From Rhodobacteraceae bacterium UBA996 (lineage in GTDB: Bacteria > Pseudomonadota > Alphaproteobacteria > Rhodobacterales > Rhodobacteraceae), in contig DBBA01000333.1 in the NCBI GenBank assembly GCA_002291955.1, positions 1-5,977 on the forward strand: a stretch of 5,977 nucleotides of DNA. Reading direction: 5' to 3'. Below are positions 1-5,631 of this stretch, piece after piece. The position numbers and the translations under genes are program-made. The notes under the pieces were generated by a model that saw nothing but the letters and a program-made list of their open reading frames with translations, did not search any database and was not told the DNA's origin. The stretch's first letter is position 1. Each line of letters begins with the position of its first letter.

Positions 1-407
1 ACCTCGAACCCGTTGCGGCAGTCGATCACGGCCACGTCGGGCGCGTCGATCAGGGCGTTCCAGTCCTGCGGCGCGACGTAGGTGCCGACCCGCGCTGCGG
101 GGTCGGCGGGGGCGCGGAGCGTGACGATTTCCTGCTTCACCCGCACCTTCAGGCGGCGGAAGGGGATCGCCTCGGCCGGGGCGGTCTTGTGGTCCATCGG
201 GCCGAATCCGGGCCAGGCGCGGATGTGGTCGAGCACCGCGTCCACTGCGGCGGGGGGACCGGCAATGGTGCCGTTCACGCCTTCGGTCGCCAGCAGGATC
301 GTGCCCTTCACTCCCCGGCAGCAGGCAAGCTGGGCGAGCCCGTGCCGGGCTGCCGCCGGGTCGGGCAGGGGCGCGAAGCGGTAGAAGGCGGCGACGGTGA
401 CGGACAT
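1..407 (-). CDS. trhO: tRNA uridine(34) hydroxylase TrhO, rhodanese family (partial, N-terminal 135 residues)
   Basis: This is the 5' part of a gene that continues past the left edge. TrhO (YceA/UPF0176 family) makes 5-hydroxyuridine at the wobble position of some tRNAs in the cytoplasm, using O2. The minus-strand reading from the ATG at 407 gives a protein starting MSVTVAAFYRF. The family's acylphosphatase-like N-terminal domain is visible at residues 1-97, with the motifs KGTILLATEGVNGTIAG (34-50) and LKVRVKQEIVTL (86-97). The linker GTYVAPQDWNALI (108-120) follows, and then the start of the rhodanese domain, VAVIDCRNGFE (125-135). The rhodanese active-site cysteine loop lies outside the window, so an intact enzyme cannot be confirmed. 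No Shine-Dalgarno sequence precedes the ATG. The gene is transcribed divergently from pncA. The assignment rests on recognition of family motifs and is quite firm. Confidence 0.9.
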   Translation of the reverse strand, partial: MSVTVAAFYRFAPLPDPAAARHGLAQLACCRGVKGTILLATEGVNGTIAGPPAAVDAVLDHIRAWPGFGPMDHKTAPAEAIPFRRLKVRVKQEIVTLRAPADPAARVGTYVAPQDWNALIDAPDVAVIDCRNGFE

Positions 408-449
408 GGGCGCGGGGATAACGCGCGGGGGACCGCGGCGGAAGGGCGG

Positions 450-478
450 TTGACCTTTCCGTGAGGCGGGACTTAGGC
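450..478 (+). promoter_or_regulatory. Candidate sigma-70-type promoter for pncA
   Basis: TTGACC at 450-455 matches the well-conserved alphaproteobacterial -35 element. Exactly 17 bases later lies TTAGGC (473-478), a poor -10 hexamer. Transcription would start around 485, giving a leader of about 20 bases that contains the pncA ribosome-binding site. The -35 and spacing support the call. The weak -10 keeps it tentative. Confidence 0.4.
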
Positions 479-493
479 AAGTGCGTCAGGGAC

Positions 494-500
494 AGGAGGG
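494..500 (+). promoter_or_regulatory. Ribosome-binding site of pncA
   Basis: AGGAGGG lies 6 bases before the ATG at 507. It is a near-perfect Shine-Dalgarno sequence and fixes the pncA start. It is the strongest ribosome-binding site seen in the window, in contrast to the weak sites before the HNH gene and pncB. Confidence 0.8.
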
Positions 501-506
501 AAGCCC

Positions 507-1112
507 ATGCGACCGGCGACCGAGGCGCTTGTGGTGATCGACGTGCAGAACGACTTCTGCCCCGGCGGTGCGCTGGCGGTAGTGGATGGCGACGCGGTGG
601 TGCCGGTCATCAACGCGATGCTGCCCGAGTTCGCCGTGCGGGTGTTCACGCAGGACTGGCACCCGGCCGACCATGCATCCTTTGCTGCGAACCACCCGGG
701 GGCCGAAGCGTTCAGCATGACCCAGATGCCCTATGGTCCGCAGGTGCTGTGGCCCGTGCATTGCGTCCAGGGCACGCCAGGGGCGCAGTTCCACCCGGGG
801 CTGTTGACCGACCCGGCCGACCTGATCCTGCGCAAGGGCTTTCGGGCCGGAATAGACAGCTATTCGGCGTTCTTCGAGAATGACCGGACCACGCCCACGG
901 GGCTGGAGGGCTACCTGCGCACGCGGGGGGTGGAGCGGGTGGTGATCGTCGGTCTGGCGACGGACTATTGCGTGAACTACTCGGCCGTTGATGCCGCGCG
1001 GCTGGGGTTCGGCGTCACAGTCGTGGACCGGGCCTGCCGGGCCATCGACCTGAACGGATCGCTGGCGGACGCGCGGGCCGCCATGCGTGCCGCGGGGGTG
1101 GCATTCAAATGA
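507..1112 (+). CDS. pncA: Nicotinamidase PncA
   Basis: Nicotinamidase hydrolyses nicotinamide to nicotinate and ammonia, the first step of the deamidating NAD salvage route, in the cytoplasm. The 201-residue length is normal for the cysteine-hydrolase (isochorismatase-fold) family. The catalytic triad is visible as Asp12 in VIDVQNDFC, Lys110 in LRKGF and Cys155 in GLATDYCVNYS. Metal ligands fit Asp50 and His52 in QDWHP, His56, and His85 in PVHCVQG. The motif DSYSAFFEN (117-125) is also characteristic. The protein looks complete, ending GVAFK. The ATG has a strong AGGAGGG site upstream. Its stop codon overlaps the start of the HNH gene (ATGA), and the natural pathway partner pncB follows only after that gene. 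Pyrazinamidase is the same activity under another name. A different isochorismatase-like hydrolase is unlikely given the full set of motifs and pncB nearby. Confidence 0.96.
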   Translation: MRPATEALVVIDVQNDFCPGGALAVVDGDAVVPVINAMLPEFAVRVFTQDWHPADHASFAANHPGAEAFSMTQMPYGPQVLWPVHCVQGTPGAQFHPGLLTDPADLILRKGFRAGIDSYSAFFENDRTTPTGLEGYLRTRGVERVVIVGLATDYCVNYSAVDAARLGFGVTVVDRACRAIDLNGSLADARAAMRAAGVAFK

Positions 1113-2023
1113 CAAGGCATTTCCTCACAAAGTTAAATGTTCGCACGCACATCTCGACGGGAATCGCGCGACCGCATGTTGCTGCGGAGTGGGAAGGGGC
1201 GATCATTCATTTGCCTCCCAGCCGTCTCCTGCTTGGGGGCAGCGGTCCGATTGTTGCCGAAGGTGACAGGCTTACGATTTGGGGGCACGAGACTAAGGCC
1301 CACGGTGGTGGCGCTGGGCTTACTGCAGATGCAAGAGCGACGCGCGTCGTTCCGACCGTTGAAGGATTTGAAGTTACCTTGAGTGAAGTTCATTTGCTGC
1401 AGCCCCACGTAACCCAGATTGACTTGCCCAAAGGCAACGATTTGGGTGCTGTCCTAACCTCAATGCGGAAATTTGTGCTGACTCGGCTTGTCGCGCTGAC
1501 ACCGAGTCAGTCGGCCCAATTCGATCAACAAACAAGTGCATTGCGACGCAAGAAAAGAGAACTCCTTGATGCCTATCAGGCTCAACTGCAGACGCCGATA
1601 AATCGTGCAATACATGATGAAGACGCGCACATCGCAGCGGATTATGAGCGATGCTACACCTTGGCAGAGACACGACCATACCAGCGCGCATTCCGCCTCG
1701 CGTTAATGGATCGCTACAACGCCTGTGCAATCACGCGCATGGGGTATCCTGCCGTCCTGCAGGCGGCTCATATTGTGCCATTCAGTAAGAATTTGACGTT
1801 ACGTGATGATCCTGCTAACGGATTACTCCTGCGCGCTGACATCCATCTCCTGTTTGACAGCCTGCGACTTTCCATAAACCCTTTGACTATGCAGGTTGCG
1901 GTCTGCCCTGACGCACGGGCCGCGGGGTACGGAAAGGTCGATGGGCGTGTCGTCTCGGTTACCGCAAATGAAGATTGTCTCTTGCGACACTATACTGCGT
2001 ACCTCAAGCATAACGACGCCTAG
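1109..2023 (+). CDS. HNH endonuclease with unassigned N-terminal domain; probable acquired restriction/defence nuclease
   Basis: The 304-residue protein has an HNH nuclease core near its C-terminus, of the type found in HNH_2-like restriction-associated proteins. The core runs RPYQRAFRLALMDRYNACAI (189-208), then LQAAHIVPFS (217-226), NGLLLRADIHLLFD (237-250) and LSINP (254-258). Likely catalytic or metal residues are His221, Asn237 and His246. Residues 20-108 appear beta-rich, with EGDRLTIWGHE (51-61) and GGGAGLTADARATRV (66-80). This resembles the GD...W pattern of PUA/EVE-like reader domains, but that link is inference. Residues 131-185 look helical and link the halves. No methyltransferase gene is adjacent. 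Hand-counted G+C is about 55%, against about 70% in sampled neighbour lines, which suggests transfer. The start overlaps the pncA stop as ATGA, so translation may be coupled; the upstream ribosome-binding site is weak. The nuclease assignment is firm. Substrate and biological role are not known. Confidence 0.85.
   Translation: MTRHFLTKLNVRTHISTGIARPHVAAEWEGAIIHLPPSRLLLGGSGPIVAEGDRLTIWGHETKAHGGGAGLTADARATRVVPTVEGFEVTLSEVHLLQPHVTQIDLPKGNDLGAVLTSMRKFVLTRLVALTPSQSAQFDQQTSALRRKKRELLDAYQAQLQTPINRAIHDEDAHIAADYERCYTLAETRPYQRAFRLALMDRYNACAITRMGYPAVLQAAHIVPFSKNLTLRDDPANGLLLRADIHLLFDSLRLSINPLTMQVAVCPDARAAGYGKVDGRVVSVTANEDCLLRHYTAYLKHNDA
1968..1996 (+). promoter_or_regulatory. Possible internal promoter for pncB inside the HNH gene 3' end
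   Basis: TATACT at 1991-1996 matches five of six bases of the -10 consensus. A half-matching -35 (ATGAAG, 1968-1973) sits 17 bases upstream. Transcription would start near 2003 and run into pncB at 2063. The AT-richer insert makes chance matches more likely, so this is only a candidate. It matters because the insertion separates pncB from its presumed ancestral position directly after pncA. Confidence 0.22.
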
Positions 2024-2062
2024 CGAGCGCCTCCGCCCACGTAGCTCATAGGACCTCGCACT

Positions 2063-3352
2063 ATGGACATCGCCACACGCGTCTGGAACCACCGCTGGAA
2101 GATCGACCCCATCGTGCGGTCGCTGATCGACACGGATTTCTACAAGCTTCTCATGTGCCAGTCGGTGTTCCGCAACCGGCGCGACACGCGGGTGACGTTC
2201 AGCCTGATCAACCGCAGTCCGCATGTGCGGCTGGCCGACCTGATCGACGAGGGCGAGTTGCGCGAACAACTCGACCACATCCGCGGGCTGCGGCTGACGC
2301 GGGGGGAATCGACCTGGCTGCGGGGGAACACGTTCTACGGCAAGCGGCAGATGTTCCGCCCCGATTTCATGGAGTGGTTCGAGGGGTTGCAGCTGCCCCC
2401 GTACCATCTGGAGCGCCGCGACGGGCAGTACGAGCTGACGTTCGAAGGCGCCTGGCCCGAGGTCATGCTGTGGGAGATCCCGGCGCTGGCCGTGCTGATG
2501 GAGTTGCGGGGCCGCGCGGTGCTGGGGCGGCTGGGGCGGTTCGAGCTGCAGGTGCTGTATGCGCGCGGGATGACCAAGCTGTGGGAGAAGATCGAGCGGA
2601 TGCGCGGGATCGAGGGGCTGCGGATCGCCGATTTCGGGACGCGGCGGCGCCATTCGTTCCTGTGGCAGGACTGGGCCGTGCAGGCGATGATCGAGGGGCT
2701 GGGCAGCCGCTTCATCGGCACGTCGAACTGCCTGATCGCCCAGCGCCGGGATATCGAGGCGATCGGGACCAACGCGCACGAGTTGCCGATGGTCTATGCC
2801 GCGCTGGCCGAGACCGACGCGGAACTGGCCGAGGCACCCTATCGCGTGCTGGCCGACTGGCACGAGGAGCACGAGGGCAACCTGCGGATCATCCTGCCCG
2901 ACACCTATGGCACGGCCGGGTTCCTGGAACGCGCGCCCGACTGGCTGGCCAAGTGGACCGGCCTGCGGATCGATTCGGGCGATCCGGTCGAGGGGGCGGA
3001 AACCGCGATCCGCTGGTGGCAGGCGCGTGGCGAGGACCCGCGCCAGAAGCTGGTGATCTTCTCTGATGGCCTCGACGTGGACGTGATGGAACGGCTGGCA
3101 GTGCGGTTCCGGGGCCGGGTCAAGGTATCCTTCGGCTGGGGCACGCTGCTGACGAACGATTTCCGCGGGCTGGTGGAGGGCGACGCGCTGGCGCCGTTCA
3201 GCCTGGTGTGCAAGGCGACCCATGCGAACGGGCGGCCGACGGTGAAGCTGTCGGACAACCCGAACAAGGCGACGGGTCCGGCGGACCAGATCGCGCGGTA
3301 TCGCCGGGTGTTCGGCGTGGGGGCGCAGAAGCCGGTCGAGGTGGTGGTGTGA
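2063..3352 (+). CDS. pncB: Nicotinate phosphoribosyltransferase PncB
   Basis: This cytoplasmic enzyme joins nicotinate to phosphoribosyl pyrophosphate, driven by ATP hydrolysis, giving nicotinate mononucleotide. It is the committed step after PncA. The 429 residues fit the bacterial PncB family. Motifs in order are SLIDTDFYKLLM (20-31), WEVMLWEIPAL-like sequence near the middle, DFGTRRRHS (190-198), FIGTSNCLIA, GTNAHE with His239 at the position of the family's phosphorylated histidine, RIDSGDP (302-308), IFSDGLD (332-338), SFGWGT (356-361) and KLSDNPNK (395-402). The ATG is preceded by only a modest AGGA at 2050-2053. The gap after the HNH stop is 39 bp, so the gene is probably cotranscribed with pncA or uses an internal promoter. 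Its stop lies one base from the stop of the opposing kinase gene, with no terminator hairpin between. All key motifs are intact. Confidence 0.96.
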   Translation: MDIATRVWNHRWKIDPIVRSLIDTDFYKLLMCQSVFRNRRDTRVTFSLINRSPHVRLADLIDEGELREQLDHIRGLRLTRGESTWLRGNTFYGKRQMFRPDFMEWFEGLQLPPYHLERRDGQYELTFEGAWPEVMLWEIPALAVLMELRGRAVLGRLGRFELQVLYARGMTKLWEKIERMRGIEGLRIADFGTRRRHSFLWQDWAVQAMIEGLGSRFIGTSNCLIAQRRDIEAIGTNAHELPMVYAALAETDAELAEAPYRVLADWHEEHEGNLRIILPDTYGTAGFLERAPDWLAKWTGLRIDSGDPVEGAETAIRWWQARGEDPRQKLVIFSDGLDVDVMERLAVRFRGRVKVSFGWGTLLTNDFRGLVEGDALAPFSLVCKATHANGRPTVKLSDNPNKATGPADQIARYRRVFGVGAQKPVEVVV

Positions 3353-3353
3353 C

Positions 3354-4265
3354 CTAGCCCAGCCACGCCTGCGCCAATGCAACGGCGCGCGCGGCGTAGG
3401 GGCGGTGGCGGGGGTCGCCCTTGGGCAGGCGGCTGATGCCCCAGCCGCAGGACGCCAGCGCGCGCAGGAGCGTGAACAGCGGCAGCGCGGTGGCGACATC
3501 GGCGGGCAGGGCGCGGCGGGTGGCGTAGCCATCCAGAGCCGCGTCGGTCAGCGCGGCACGGTCGGGGTTGTCCCAGTGCTGCACCAGCGCGGTGCCAAGG
3601 TCGTACATCCGGTCGCCGTAGCCCGCATCGTCGAAGTCGATCAGCCACAGCCGAGTGCCGTCATCCAGCAGGTTCTCGCCCAGCACATCAGCGTGGATCA
3701 GGCCGACATCACCCGGACCGCGGGCGGCCAGCGCCGTTCGGGCCGTATCGCGGGCCGCCAGAAGCAGGGTCTGTTCCGGCGCGGACAGCGCTTCATTCTG
3801 CCAGAAGCGGCCCCAGCGGGGGCTGTCGGACAGGAACGCGTCCGCATCCCAGCGGGGTCGGGCGAGCGGCGGCAGCGCAAGCGTGTCGGTCACCGCGTGC
3901 AGTCCGGCCAGCAGATGGCCCAGACGGCGGAAGTTGCCCGGGGTCGCCGCCATCGGCGCACCGTCCACCCAGGCCACCATCGAGGCGACCCGCCGGGCCC
4001 CCGGTTCGCCCAGAAGCGCGCCCGTCAGGGTGCGCAGCGGGCGCGGGCAGGGGAAACCGGCCGATGCCAGCGCCTCGGTCCACTGCAACTCGGCCTCGAT
4101 CGCCGCGGGCGCCTGGTAGTCCGGGCGGTGCAGGCGCAGGGCGCCCGTGCGGCCATCGGTCAGGCGGACGCGATAGACCCTGTTCTCGCGCTCGGCCACC
4201 AGCCGCGGATGCGCGGACGGGACGCCCCAGGCATGGAGCGCGGCCAGAGCGCGTTCGTCGGTCAT
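3354..4265 (-). CDS. APH-family small-molecule kinase (aminoglycoside phosphotransferase fold), partner of a PLP phospho-lyase
   Basis: The 303-residue protein is a kinase of the aminoglycoside/choline-kinase/homoserine-kinase-like superfamily. The catalytic loop is HADVLGENLL, with His191, catalytic Asp193 and Asn198. The metal-binding motif is IDFDDAGYGD (209-218). In the N-lobe, ALRLHRPDY is followed by AAIEAELQW, as in the COG2334-type subgroup, where Arg rather than Lys stands in the LRLHRP strand. The ATG at 4265 overlaps the stop of the upstream PLP-enzyme gene as ATGA. This implies an operon and coupled translation; the upstream Shine-Dalgarno is weak. In vertebrates an APH-type hydroxylysine kinase works with an AGXT2-like phospho-lyase, and bacteria carry fused or adjacent versions. 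By analogy this kinase likely phosphorylates an amino alcohol or hydroxy-amino acid. Real antibiotic resistance is unlikely from the context. The exact substrate is unknown. Confidence 0.85.
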   Translation of the reverse strand: MTDERALAALHAWGVPSAHPRLVAERENRVYRVRLTDGRTGALRLHRPDYQAPAAIEAELQWTEALASAGFPCPRPLRTLTGALLGEPGARRVASMVAWVDGAPMAATPGNFRRLGHLLAGLHAVTDTLALPPLARPRWDADAFLSDSPRWGRFWQNEALSAPEQTLLLAARDTARTALAARGPGDVGLIHADVLGENLLDDGTRLWLIDFDDAGYGDRMYDLGTALVQHWDNPDRAALTDAALDGYATRRALPADVATALPLFTLLRALASCGWGISRLPKGDPRHRPYAARAVALAQAWLG

Positions 4266-5536
4266 CTTTCCGCGGCCAGCGCCTGTGCCAGCCGGTCGAG
4301 GGCCAGATCGACCTCGGCCTCGGAAATCACCATTGGCGGGCGCAGTTTGACGATGTGGTTGGCGCGGCCCATGACGCCCGCAAGCACGCCGGTCGCGCGC
4401 ATCCGGTTCACCACCCGGGCGGCCAGCGCCCCGTCGGGCGCGCCGCCGGCATCGACCAGTTCCAGTCCCAGGAACAGCCCGATCCCGCGCGCATCGGCAA
4501 TCGCCGGATGGCGCAGGCTGCGCAGGCCCTTGAGCAGGCGCGCGCCCATCCGGGCGGCGTTTTCCTGCAGGCCCTCGGCGTCGATCACGCGCAGGACGGC
4601 CAGCGCGGCCGCGGCGGACACCGGGTTCCCGCCGAAGGTGTTGAAATAGGGGAACACGTCGCGGAACGCGGCCATGATGTCGGGCTTGGCCATGGCGCAG
4701 GCGACCGGGTGGCCGTTGCCCATCGGCTTGCCCATCGTCACGATGTCGGGCGCGATGCCGATCCAGTCGTGGCCCCAGAACGCCGACCCCAACCGGCCAA
4801 AGCCCGGCTGCACCTCGTCCGCGATCACCAGCCCGCCCGCGCGGCGCACCACGGCGATGGCCTGGGCCAGGAACCCGGGGTCGAGGACCGTCAGCCCTTC
4901 GTTGCAGAAGGCGGGGCACAGGATCAGCCCGGCAAAGCCCGACCCGTTGTCTTCCAGGTCGGCCACGGCGCGGGCGATGTGGGCGGCGAAGGCCAGCGCC
5001 TGCCCTTCGCGGCTGCCGCCCACCGGGGCCAGCCGGTCGGGCGCGGGCACCAGCCGGATGTGCCGGGCCGGGCCGCCGATGGGCGGGCGGCGGGCGTTCA
5101 GCTGCGACACGGCGCTGGTATTGCCGTGATAGGTGTTGTCGGTGGCGATCAGCCCCATCTTGCCGGTCGCCGCCTGGGCCATGCGGATCGCCACGTCGTT
5201 CGCCTCGGACCCGGTGCAGGTCAGGATCGCCTGCCCGATCCCGTGCGACAGCCGCCCCGCGAGGTTCTCGATCAGGTCCAGGACCAGCCCGTGCGGATAG
5301 CGGGTATGGGTGTTCAGCGTCGCCGCCTGCGTCGCGATGGCCTGCACCACCGCCGGATGGCAGTGCCCGACATGCGCCACGTTGTTGTACATGTCGAGGT
5401 AGCGCGTCCCGGCCCGGTCCCACAGCCAGACGCCCTGCCCGCGCACGATGTGCACGGGGTCGTCATAGAACGTGCTGACGTTCGGCCCCATCAGCCGCCG
5501 TCGTCTGTCCAACAGGTCCCGGGTCTCGAGGTCCAC
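4262..5536 (-). CDS. Class-III PLP enzyme of the AGXT2-like phospho-lyase type
   Basis: This is a fold-type I, class-III aminotransferase-like protein of 424 residues from the chosen start. PLP-site motifs are present: TGSEAND (108-114), YHGN with His137, IADEVQPGFGRLG with Asp240, and VTMGKPMGNGHPVA with the Schiff-base Lys270. YFNTFGGNPVS follows. The GKPMGNGHP and YFNTFGGNPVS wording recalls ethanolamine-phosphate and 5-phosphohydroxylysine phospho-lyases more than ordinary omega-transaminases. The likely reaction is PLP-dependent loss of phosphate and ammonia from a phosphorylated amino alcohol, giving an aldehyde or semialdehyde. The overlapping downstream kinase would supply that substrate. 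I chose GTG at 5536 because AGGGGG lies about 6 bases upstream and the family's conserved N-terminus (LLDRRRRLMGPN) follows at once. The frame stays open to a TTG at 5611, which lacks a Shine-Dalgarno. ATG at 5491 is possible but late. A true aminotransferase activity is not excluded. Confidence 0.88.
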   Translation of the reverse strand: MDLETRDLLDRRRRLMGPNVSTFYDDPVHIVRGQGVWLWDRAGTRYLDMYNNVAHVGHCHPAVVQAIATQAATLNTHTRYPHGLVLDLIENLAGRLSHGIGQAILTCTGSEANDVAIRMAQAATGKMGLIATDNTYHGNTSAVSQLNARRPPIGGPARHIRLVPAPDRLAPVGGSREGQALAFAAHIARAVADLEDNGSGFAGLILCPAFCNEGLTVLDPGFLAQAIAVVRRAGGLVIADEVQPGFGRLGSAFWGHDWIGIAPDIVTMGKPMGNGHPVACAMAKPDIMAAFRDVFPYFNTFGGNPVSAAAALAVLRVIDAEGLQENAARMGARLLKGLRSLRHPAIADARGIGLFLGLELVDAGGAPDGALAARVVNRMRATGVLAGVMGRANHIVKLRPPMVISEAEVDLALDRLAQALAAER

Positions 5537-5631
5537 CCCTGGCCCCCTGCGTTCCGGCGTGTTTCGCCGCGTGTCACTGTCCCGGTTGCCGGTGGTAATC
5601 GCATCCTGCAACGGGGGGAAGGGCGAAAGGA
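5537..5631 (-). other. Short intergenic region between arfB and the phospho-lyase gene
   Basis: This stretch of about 95 bp lies between the arfB stop and the preferred GTG start of the PLP-enzyme gene. It contains a purine-rich AGGGGG (minus strand) close to the GTG, which serves as a plausible ribosome-binding site. A TTG-initiated extension of the PLP frame to 5611 would fill most of it, but its translation does not resemble the conserved N-terminus. I see no terminator hairpin or clear promoter. Confidence 0.5.

Larger units (their letters stand above)
408..506. promoter_or_regulatory. Divergent intergenic region between trhO and pncA
   Basis: This 99-bp gap separates two divergently transcribed genes, so it must carry the promoter of each. 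It contains a TTGACC box toward pncA and a purine-rich ribosome-binding site just before the pncA ATG. On the trhO side the only AT-rich patch is GTTATCC, about 8 bases upstream of the ATG on the minus strand. I see no convincing operator palindrome or riboswitch fold. Confidence 0.6.

Noticed and set aside
82..464. Two small plus-strand frames opposite trhO
   Set aside because: The minus strand carries clear TrhO family motifs across this region, while the plus frames are compositionally biased with no ribosome-binding site.
486..1115. Minus-strand open frame of 209 codons opposite pncA
   Set aside because: It is antisense to pncA, which has all catalytic residues and a strong ribosome-binding site. 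The shadow has no domain features.
1109..2062. Transposon or IS origin of the HNH insert
   Set aside because: I looked for terminal inverted repeats and direct repeats at 1105-1135 and 2000-2062 and found none convincing. No transposase or integrase is present in the window.
2155..3066. Plus-strand frame of 303 codons overlapping pncB in another frame
   Set aside because: It is an Ala/Arg/Gly-rich frame-shifted reading of pncB, typical of high-GC DNA.
1823..3532. Long open frame (569 codons) on the minus strand opposite pncB
   Set aside because: It is antisense to a complete, motif-rich pncB. Its translation is Pro/Arg/His-rich low-complexity sequence typical of a high-GC shadow frame.
3354..4265. 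Antibiotic-resistance aminoglycoside phosphotransferase
   Set aside because: The APH fold is shared by many metabolic kinases. The ATGA overlap with a phospho-lyase-type PLP enzyme points to metabolism rather than drug resistance.
3405..4649. Plus-strand open frame of 414 codons opposite the kinase and phospho-lyase genes
   Set aside because: It is a shadow of two well-supported minus-strand genes, and its composition (Arg/Gln/Ala-rich) has no recognisable domain.
4266..5423. Upstream extension of the kinase frame, giving a 689-residue protein
   Set aside because: The extension lies out of frame on the same strand inside the phospho-lyase gene and is Arg/Gly/Pro-rich with no domain pattern. 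The kinase fold begins right after the ATG at 4265.
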